Program-made: the position numbers and the translations under genes
Notes under the pieces: generated by a model
The model's input: only the letters and a program-made list of their open reading frames with translations
Databases searched by the model: none
Told to the model about the DNA's origin: nothing
Shown here: positions 57,026 through 64,000 of the stretch, in pieces
How positions within the stretch are numbered: the first letter of the stretch is position 1
Layout of the letters: each line of letters begins with the position of its first letter
Assembly: GCA_036924285.1 (NCBI GenBank)
Contig: JAYKYS010000017.1
Coordinates: 353,501 to 417,500 of the forward strand
DNA length: 64,000 nt
Direction of reading: 5' to 3'
From: Asterella californica
Taxonomy: Eukaryota > Streptophyta > Marchantiopsida > Marchantiales > Aytoniaceae

Positions 57026-57075
57026 TGTCGCGACCCTCATTCTCAAGATCGGGCGCAGACGCGAACAACAGAATC
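57026..57075 (+). repeat. 3' LTR of gypsy D, first 50 bp only
   Basis: tgtcgcgaccctcattctca... matches the start of the 5' LTR up to ...aacaacagaatc, after which the 5' LTR continues ctagcggactt but this locus switches to copia E sequence (actggagtgatggtgg). The rest of the LTR is absent from the window. Confidence 0.9.
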
Positions 57076-58735
57076 ACTGGAGTGATGGTGGTGCTTGGAT
57101 CTCAGTGGGAGGAGACGATGTCATCTCAAAGTCACTTGAGTGCGGTGGTGAACGATGTAGGTATGGGTGTAGCGTGCTCATGTTTTCTACATCTGTACTA
57201 TGTCTGGTTCGGATTGGGGAAGATAAATTCATGGTAGAATAAGTTGAGAACGGATATCGATTGTGGGATTGTGGGCTACTAGTGGATGAGCTGGCCATAG
57301 ATTGAGTTGGTGTGTGAATTGTGCCTCCGCTAACTCCTCCTCCTCCATATCCCGCTGAGGGTAGAAGAGGAACGGGGCCCAGGACAAGACTACTGCTTGA
57401 AGGATGACCGGGACCAGGATCAACGGAAGGACTGAAGGCGGGAGATGGTGCAAAAGGAGGTAGAACAGACGAACTCAGAGGAGGAAGAGTAGCTCCCACT
57501 GAAGGGCTAGGGGCTGGACCCGAAGTAGGAGGATGGTGATGGAAGAAGTGCACATCATTCTGAATTTCATCCTCAGTGATAGCAGTGAGAGCACGGTTGG
57601 GAGAGGATGATGTCGATGCAGGGAAAGACTCATCAAAGATAACATCGCGAGAAACAAAAGTATGACCGTCAGATCTTCGTTGGAGACGGTATGCCTTACT
57701 TTGACTGCTGTAGCCGAGAAGAAGACACTCGTGGGAGTGACTATCTAGCTTAGAGCGGTGAGTCTCTATAATGTTGGCACAAGCTGTGCAGCCAAAAACT
57801 CGAAAATGTGAGATGGTGGGCTTGCGGCCATGCCATAGCTCAAAAGGAGTGGTGGCAGTATCGATGGCTTTGGTGGGACAACGATTTAAAACATAAGTGA
57901 CGTGATTAATAGCCTCACCCCAAAACTGTTTGTCTAGTCCTGTTGAAAACATCATAGCGTGGACAGAGTTTAAGAGGATGCGATTTTTACGCTCAGCTAC
58001 CCCGTTTTGCTGAGGAGTGTCAGAGACGGTCAGCTGGCGTTGAATACCGTGTTCCTGACAATAAGCATCAAAGAGGGTGGATCGGAACTCACCACCGTTG
58101 TCGGAGCCTAGAGTCTTGAGTTTCTTGCCGGTCTGACGCTCGGCAAATGTGTGAAACTCCTTGAATGCTATGAAGCAGTCGCTCTTGTAGTGCAGTAGGC
58201 GGACAACAGTATAACGGGAGTAGTCGTCGGTCATGGTCATGAAGTACTCAGCCGGAAAAAGTGCAAGGAGAAATACGGCCGCTGATGTCAGAATGGACGA
58301 TTTTGAGAATTTCGGTGGCGCGGGTAGCGACAGCACGTGGAAATTTTGTGCGGGTTTGCTTGCCATGCAAGCACGGGAGGCAAGTGAAATTGTGAATGGT
58401 GGGCAGATTTAGGCCGATAACAGATTGATGGCGACAAAGTTGGTCAAGCCGGATAAGATTGATGTGACCAAGCCTGTGCCAGAGGTCGGCGATAGGAGTG
58501 GCGAATGTAAGATAAGCAAAGCGCAGGCGGGTGACAGATCGGTAAAGAGTGGAAATGGGCGTGTTAGACTCATCGACTATGTAAGGTGTAGATGCAAGAC
58601 ATGTAGGAGTGGATGAGTCATCATCATGTATATGGCGGGCTGAAAGCAAAGTGCCTATTGTAGAGTCGGAAACTCCTCCTGAAGGACCTGCAAAAGAAGA
58701 TAAATTTTCTTCTAGCGGAGTATTGTTGGAAGAAA
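57076..58735 (-). pseudogene. copia E integrase region, frameshifted and truncated
   Basis: The minus-strand frame entering from the island gives DDSSTPTCLASTPYIVDES and LWHRLGHINL, one residue shorter than LWHRRLGHIS. A two-base deletion near 58250 (ggctatgag to ggctgag) shifts the frame. The integrase core then continues with LGSDNGGEFRS and NGVAERKNRIL, followed by the Pro/Ser linker to the fusion point in IQAPPSLQ. The first catalytic Asp (HSDISG) is upstream of the frameshift and the others are downstream. Confidence 0.9.
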
Positions 58736-59470
58736 TACTCCTGTGGGGGAGTACTCCTCCTATGGGGAGTTCTCCTGCGGGGAGGATTGCTCCTCCCGTG
58801 GAGGAGGGACTGTCAGTCCCTCCCCTTTGAGGGTGGTCAACCTCGCACGTGTTGACAGTCCCTCCCCTTCGAGAGGAGTCAACCCTGCGCGGATTGACTC
58901 CCTCGTGAGGAGCACTTCCCAGCTCTTTCGAAGAGGGAGAGGGGGCAGTCACCGCCGCCGTCCTTCCCGAAAGGACGGGATGGGAGGCGGTGTCTGAGGG
59001 ATAATTTCTCCCGGGGTTCGTGCCCCAGTCTTGAGGACCGCCCCGGGAGGTCGAGGGGACGTGGCCCCACATGTGAGGCCGTGCCCCTTGGCCTGCCGTC
59101 CCCTCCCGAGACTCGGGGAGAGGATCGCCCTTGTGGCAATCCGCACCCTCTTGGGTTATTGAGGCGTCGTCCTTTCATGGGAGGACGTGCCGGTTCGCAT
59201 GTCATGTCGGGTCGACGAATGTGCTTTGGTCCTAGGACCACGTATCGTCCTCGTGGCGATTCGTGCCTCCTTGAGAATTTGGTGCGGGAAGGGGTGCGGC
59301 ATTGGAAAATGTGCGTGAAGAATTTTCAGGGAGTGTGTTTGTGGACTGTGACTGTGCGAAGGGGGTGCAAGAGGAGGATCAGCCGTGATCAATCACGGTT
59401 GGTCGATTTTCCACCACGGCCACCTCCGGGACCCCCCAGTCTTTTCCGAGAGGGAATTTCAAGAGGCATT
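58735..59470 (-). other. GC-rich hairpin island in copia E pol
   Basis: The third copy of the island, more decayed. Stems remain as ggagggactg/cagtccctcc near 58803-58823, gagtcaaccc/ggattgactc near 58876-58901, cgtccttcccgaaaggacgg near 58958-58979 and a ccacgtatcg/cgattcgtg remnant near 59240-59266. It has the same flanks as B and C: SLPQAHHAQLKAEHSQSLL upstream and the integrase lead-in downstream. Confidence 0.75.
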
Positions 59471-59479
59471 GTTGGAAGC

Positions 59480-60819
59480 AGGGATTGGGAGTGCTCTGCC
59501 TTCAGCTGGGCATGGTGTGCTTGCGGGAGTGACATGATGTGCACGGGAATTACAGACGAGTCTAGCAAGTAAAGATCATTGCTTAGCGGGCATGAGGCAA
59601 TTGGACGTCTGTTCTTGTCCTCTAGATGGCAAGTATCATTACCGATAATGCACCACCCACCCTTGGAGTTAAACATTCGAGCTGAAAACAAGTTCTTTCG
59701 TAGTGCAGGGACGTGCAAGACGTCCTTAATTAGACGTTTTCGCCGTTGAGAAGTTTAACTTCAACATCGCCGTGATCTTCAATTTGAACTGTAGTGTCAT
59801 CTCCTAAGAGAATCTGATATTGAAGAGCACTTTCTCGGTCAGTGTACTTACAAAATTGATCGCGATCGAATGCCATGTGATGGATAGCACCGGTGTCAAC
59901 GTACTAATGACGATCCATAGTTCGAGGTGCAAATTCGTTGTAAAGCTGGGTCATCAGTACTCGCCTAGTGTTGTTGTTGTTGCGCTGGCGATTCTTCTGG
60001 TTGCGGTTCTTCTGATTTCCACCTTGTTGCTGAGGTTGATTGGACGGAGCGCTGCTGCTTGAGGTTTGATTTGGGCAATTTTGGACACGATGTCCAGTTA
60101 AATTGCACCCGAAGCACTGAATGTTGGAATCTGGTGTCCGCTTCTTAGAACGGTTGCCGTTCTTGCCTTGCTTGGGTGGTTGCCTCTTTCCTGTGAACAA
60201 TGCGGTCGAAGGTTCATGCTGCATTCTTCGACGAAAAGTTTCTTTGATGAGAAGAAACGAGATGAGATCTTGCAACGTCAAGTTGGTGTTGCATCTCATC
60301 ACTTGTAGGAACATTTGGTAGCTGTCTGGCATGCTACCCATGAGTGTGAGCAGCTGCTCTTGTGCGCCTACTTGTACGTCTGCAGACGCCAGCTGCTCAA
60401 CAATCGACTTGAAAGTGTTTACATGCGATGTGACTGTGTCATTCGTCTTCATCTTGAGAGTTCGCAGCTTTTCTTTCAAGTGCATCTGGGTCACTGTGTC
60501 TTGCACGGCAAAGTTAGAAGTCAATGTGTTCTAAGCTTTTGTTGCCGAGCGACAAGAAATAATGTGACCGATAACAGTGTTCTCGCAACACTGATGTATT
60601 GCCGTCAGAGCATTCTTGCTGTGACGATCCCACTCCGCAATGCTACCTGGTCCGGTGACAGGTAGAGGATTAGCGGCAGTGACGACTGGTCGAGGTTCAC
60701 TATCATCGATAATTCCGAGAACGCCTTCAGCGTCTAACTGGAGTTTCATCTTGTGTTTCCAGTATGTGAAGTACGTCCCATCGAACTTGCCAGCCTTTAG
60801 TGCTGAACGTGTTCGGCAT
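59480..60819 (-). pseudogene. copia E gag-protease, broken
   Basis: Start codon at 60819 on the minus strand (MPNTFSTKGW). A two-base loss near 60790 shifts the frame. TAG near 60531 replaces the Trp codon in EAWNTL. A second TAG at about 59901-59903 replaces the Trp of HWYVDTG. A one-base deletion near 59738 shifts the frame again. The zinc knuckle CFGCNLTGHRVQNC is intact, and the protease triplet DTG is retained (VDTGAIHHM). Confidence 0.9.
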
Positions 60820-60986
60820 CGCAGATTTATCGCTGAACTGCTGAGGTTCTATTGAGCGCTGCGATCGTCTAAGCGAGAAGCGTCCTTCGCGCGTTAGCAA
60901 TCAAGGCGTCCCCTGATTGCTCCTTCACCTGTGCCTAGGGTCTACCTGAAGCCTATGTTATTGTGCTGGGAAAATAATAACCCGTA

Positions 60987-60998
60987 GCTCTGATACCA
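60987..60998 (-). promoter_or_regulatory. PBS of copia E, initiator tRNA-Met
   Basis: The minus strand reads TGGTATCAGAGC directly inside the LTR, identical to copies B and C. Confidence 0.9.
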
Positions 60999-61200
60999 TA
61001 TAGGAAAAAGAGAGAGAGAATCGATGTGAGAGAGACCAAGTATGAGTAAGCTTGTTTACTGGAATAATGAGGTAGGAGGCCCAAAGGCCAAGTACTTATA
61101 CTTTGGTACAAGGGCAGGCAAAGCCTGCGAAAGGGCATGAGCCCAAATAGTCTAAACTAGTTGCTGTACTTACGTTCATACTGTACAGTCTATTCTAACG
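60999..61200 (-). repeat. 5' LTR of copia E (about 202 bp)
   Basis: It matches the B/C LTR with several substitutions and small deletions (ggaataatgagg lacks four bases of gaaatgaataatgagg). The terminal taaca has become taacg. The hairpins gcaggc/gcctgc and gggc/gccc are kept. Confidence 0.9.
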
Positions 61201-62450
61201 TAATAAACAGTTGCGGACTCCGGCTTGTAAGTTATTGTTTTACACTTAAAGGATACTTTATTTTTAATTTTGTTGTACTAAAAAACATATAAGCACTTTG
61301 TTTTCCTGTTACGTAAGTTAAAACCTGCCGTTATGGACAACTGCCAAACATCACTATCGCTGCAACTTCATTACAGTTACAATAAGAGCACATAGAAACA
61401 GCAAGAGACATAGTAAGTCCTATACCAACAGTATAGTAACTGCAGAGAAAAATCATACCTATTTCTTAACACGAATGCTGTGAAGTAAAAAAGAATGAGT
61501 CAGTATATTTTGGATTGGGTTTGCTTCAGGTATAATCCTTTTGTCTTGAAAAAATCTTTCCTCGTAAAGTATCATCGTACATTATGTGAGAGGCAACAAA
61601 AAACAATCACACTTTTGTATCACTATACACAATATAGAGTTATCACCAGGCATGCAAATTCATCTTGGAAGAGGGAAATATAAATACTTTTTAATTTATT
61701 TTTTAACCTTTCTCTTTGGAAAAGTTAGACCATAAATCAAAGTATTCTATTATAATTTATCATCCGCACAGAGAATTATTTATAGTGGCATGAGACTCAT
61801 TTTACTTCAGTTTTTATAGTTCTTTTTCATTCAGAAGATCCAAATGTCCTTTCTTTGGAAACGCCTGTTCATATCTAGACATTTCAATTTGATTTATTTT
61901 CAAAAATAGAAATTCTTCAGTCAGTCTTGATCTCAGATCACATTCAAGTTTAGATGTGGGATCATAAGATGATCTCATTCTTTATTAAACCACTTCTTTT
62001 TCTCTAAAACATTTGCGTCTATTCCATTCTATGTTTTTTTAATTTCAAATTTCTTTCAACGCATCTATTCAATTTAGAAAATTATTTTATATATCATAAA
62101 TTTCAAGGTAAACTATTATTATTAATCAATAATATATGAAGATTTATTTTGCTAAACCTAAGATTTTTTGTTCCTTCAGTTATCCATATTCACTCTATTA
62201 CGAGTAGACACCACAAAGTTTTATCACTATTAACAGAATCTCACTAAACGTAGTATCATGTTACGGAGGATCTACTGTGTAATCTATATTGTGTGTCACG
62301 ATGTGACTTTGGGTCTTAGTCACAAGAGCGGCCCCACAGACCACAAAACTGAGGACATCGACGTACCGTCCAAAATGGCTGTCTCCCCTAGAGCCATGAG
62401 CTAGTCGGTCAGGACTCAGGAACCCTAGGACCTGAGGAAGTTAGTACATG
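61201..62450. other. AT-rich DNA, no recognisable gene
   Basis: Only short frames (62 codons at 61495-61683). A less AT-rich patch at 62285-62450 (cacgatgtgactttgggtcttag...) has LTR-like texture but no match I could establish with the families here. Confidence 0.45.
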
Positions 62451-62481
62451 AATCCCATGTTTGTCGGTACGTACCTGAGAT

Positions 62482-62576
62482 TTGTTATCGTATTTGGTCG
62501 CTGTTGTAGCAAAAGTGACATTGCCAATGTCAGTGAGAGCTCCTGTAGCGTCTAGCAGATTAACTGAAATGTTCAC
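62482..62576 (-). CDS. candidate internal exon, unknown protein
   Basis: On the minus strand an acceptor-like aacatttcag precedes about 95 bp of open frame (VNLLDATGALTDIGNVTFAT, then TATKYDNKSQ). This ends exactly at a strong donor, tctcag|gtacgtacc. The frame is part of an 81-codon ORF (62409-62654). Composition and the flanking splice signals suggest an exon of a spliced gene; the family is not recognised and no partner exons were found. Confidence 0.25.
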
Positions 62577-62608
62577 AAGTTTGACTGGAATCAAAATGCT
62601 AGCACAAT

Positions 62609-62739
62609 CATCTGAACTTCTATGTCTGATAGAACAACAACAAAACGCCAGCATATACCATCTGAACTTCTATGTCTGATAAAACAACAACAAAACACCA
62701 GCAGATACCATCTGAACTTCTATGTATGATAAAACAACT
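62609..62739 (+). repeat. 50-bp tandem repeat, 2.6 copies
   Basis: Units start at 62609, 62659 and 62709, each beginning catctgaacttctatgt; the third is about 31 bp. Unit-to-unit differences are few (gatagaaca/gataaaaca, aacgcc/aacacc, tctgat/tatgat). Confidence 0.92.
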
Positions 62740-62759
62740 ATGTCCTACCAGGCGAATGC

Positions 62760-63038
62760 TCCTTATGGTCCTCAAGACTCTTGAAGCTTCTCACTTTCTT
62801 TACACTAGAGTTTGGGTTTATGAAATAAAATAAGCAAGTGGTCTTGTGTTTCCACAAAGGTAAATGATAAGCCAAGTTTAGCCAAGTGCAAATTAGTAAT
62901 CGATGTCAAGTTTGCATTATGAGCTTGGAACAACCAATGATAGTTTAGACTTTGACTACGATTTATATTCCTTTGTCCATATATTCTGTAGATACTTCCA
63001 GGCACCTCTTCCATCTTTCGATGGAGGAGGCAAATATG
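62760..63038. other. spacer without recognised feature
   Basis: AT-rich; one 69-codon minus-strand frame (62805-63014) with no recognised similarity. Confidence 0.4.
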
Positions 63039-63088
63039 TTAATTTATTACCTAACCCTTCAGTTGGGAAGGATTAGATAATAAATTAA
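63039..63088. repeat. 22-bp imperfect inverted repeat (hairpin)
   Basis: Arms 63039-63060 and 63067-63088 pair at 20 of 22 positions around the loop agttgg. It may be the compressed remains of a small inverted-repeat element or a transcript hairpin. Confidence 0.75.
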
Positions 63089-64000
63089 TGCCTAGATTAT
63101 TTTAAGTTTATTAATGAATGAATGCACTTATATTCTTGGTAGAAAACCTTTTTGCGTTAGACTTATAGGTTAAAATCGTGTTTGAGTTCTACATGTGCTT
63201 CTTCGAAGTTATACTCTAAAAAAAGCTGATTTCACTTGTACAGTTCCGGGTTCACAGCACTGCTTCCGGATTTCACTGGCACAATTCCGAGTTCACATCA
63301 CAGTATGCCACGAAACTTTACTGAGTGAAGAAGTAAAAAACATAGCACCACGAAGAGCCGGCCCGAGACAAGAGACTCCCATGTTGTGTTTATTAAGAGG
63401 AGACTCATGCGCAGGGTACAGTTAGCCCTCAGTGTTGAACATCAGACAGCCGATAAAAACCTATGGGATCACCAACTATCATTTCTTTGTCATAGACATT
63501 TTGAGTTTTTCAGTTCTGTGATAAAAATAGTTTTCATATTTTATAATATCTTAATAAAACATCGTCAAAAGAGACTATAAATAATCTTAGAACTAATCAT
63601 CTGAGTTCATTTTTCTGTCATTTTTTCTGCTTGTCTTGTTCTTTATTTTTGACAAAAGATCACTTTGGATGCATATTAGCTAGTAATGGTTCTTCCTCAA
63701 GCTACCGTTACATCGAGGTAATCTCCCATTTCTAGAGAGCTCTGGAGGAGTCATGATTACTTTGGATAAATCTCCCGGATGCCGAGAATGTATATTGTTG
63801 GCATTCTCGACAGTACGCATTCTCGACTGTTCTCCCATATGCATTATATTCTTTAATTTTTTCTTAAGAGATTACTCCTTAGAGTGAAATAAAGATAGAT
63901 TGTTAGACGATTATTATGCTTTTGAGATGAGAAATTTTGTATGTTGATACATACCCCTACCTGTTATAGTGTCATGTTAACATACCCATGTGATAAAGAA
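63089..64000. other. AT-rich DNA to window end, no recognised gene
   Basis: Frames of 76 and 64 codons (63195-63425, 63386-63580) lack recognisable features. Near 63780-63832 the motif cattctcgac occurs twice and its complement gccgagaatg once, a small repeat cluster. Confidence 0.45.

Larger units (their letters stand above)
51098..57075 (+). mobile_element. Ty3/gypsy element D, 3'-truncated
   Basis: 5' LTR 51098 to about 52170, tRNA-Met PBS 52171-52182, gag-pol 52290-56739, polypurine tract aaagtgggggtgag, then only the first 50 bp of the 3' LTR (57026-57075) before copia E sequence begins. The gene order gag-PR-RT-RH-IN and the RT/IN motifs are those of plant Ty3/gypsy elements; the initiator-Met PBS fits the chromovirus side, but no chromodomain is found after integrase. 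Decayed members of the same family occur at 9761-10235, 36105-36600 and 38516-39535. Three stops and one frameshift make it inactive. Confidence 0.92.
57076..61200 (-). mobile_element. copia element E, 3'-truncated, fused to gypsy D
   Basis: Same family as B and C, on the minus strand. The 5' LTR is at 60999-61200, the PBS at 60987-60998, gag-PR at 59480-60819, the GC-rich island at about 58735-59470 and integrase at 57076-58735. The copy stops at 57075/57076 in the Pro/Ser linker after integrase, so RT, RNase H and 3' LTR are missing and D LTR sequence abuts. It is older than B or C: many substitutions, and the LTR tip is taacg instead of taaca. No target duplication can be read because one end is lost. 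Confidence 0.92.

Noticed and set aside
57074..57242. Plus-strand short ORFs at the D/E junction as a fusion gene
   Set aside because: They are antisense to copia E linker sequence; the same shadow frames occur opposite copies B and C.
1..64000. tRNA, rRNA or other structured RNA genes
   Set aside because: No cloverleaf with A/B boxes or conserved rRNA segments was found by eye; the TGGTATCAGAGC sites are primer-binding sites, not tRNA genes.

Overview
This window looks like a nuclear repeat-rich interval of a streptophyte, most likely a land plant. It has the Arabidopsis-type telomere motif TTTAGGG as an interstitial relic and copia elements primed by initiator tRNA-Met (TGGTATCAGAGC). The background is AT-rich and intron-like, with no operons or bacterial signals. 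The species cannot be fixed from the sequence. The pol of two Ty3/gypsy families (G1, G2 below) is unlike the usual seed-plant chromovirus and Athila/Tat types, so a non-seed plant is possible, but that is inference.

Layout. (1) 1-10235 is old AT-rich DNA. It holds the 5' end of a copia element (family F, minus strand), a decayed G2-family LTR, unassigned exon-like pieces, a perfect 50-bp palindrome of telomere repeats at 6811-6860, AT-rich direct repeats, and a decayed D-family gypsy leader/LTR. (2) 10236-36104 is a three-level nest. Gypsy G1 (+) carries copia B (-, 13761-29582) inside its gag-protease gene. Copia B in turn carries gypsy G2 (+, 15355-25120) inside its pol. Target duplications can be read at all three levels (acgt, gcttc, accgt). 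(3) 36105-43030 is D-family LTR remains, an internally deleted minus-strand D relic (about 38516-39535), AT-rich sequence and small duplications with hairpins. (4) 43031-49152 is a complete copia C (+) with two 205-bp LTRs differing at two positions and TSD cgaga. (5) 49158-51097 is non-retroelement DNA with a possible spliced minus-strand gene. (6) 51098-57075 is gypsy D (+), truncated in its 3' LTR and fused directly to 5'-half copia E (-, 57076-61200). (7) 61201-64000 is AT-rich single-copy-looking DNA with one exon-like block, a 50-bp tandem repeat and a long hairpin.

No element is fully intact. All gag-pol genes carry stops or frameshifts, mostly of the C-to-T/G-to-A type expected from deamination of methylated cytosine. 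Copia C is closest to active: its integrase-RT-RNase H frame is open for over 1,200 codons, but gag is broken and the protease DTG is DTD.

The most unusual signal is a GC-rich island of about 700 bp made of ten or more consecutive hairpins. It sits at the same place inside pol (between protease and integrase) in copia copies B, C and E. Other second-look items are the lineage-wide DHGS protease motif and F[IL]DD reverse transcriptase motif in G1/G2, a shared -1 frame change at their protease/RT boundary, the telomeric palindrome, the D/E fusion, and the candidate cellular gene at 49.2-50.8 kb.
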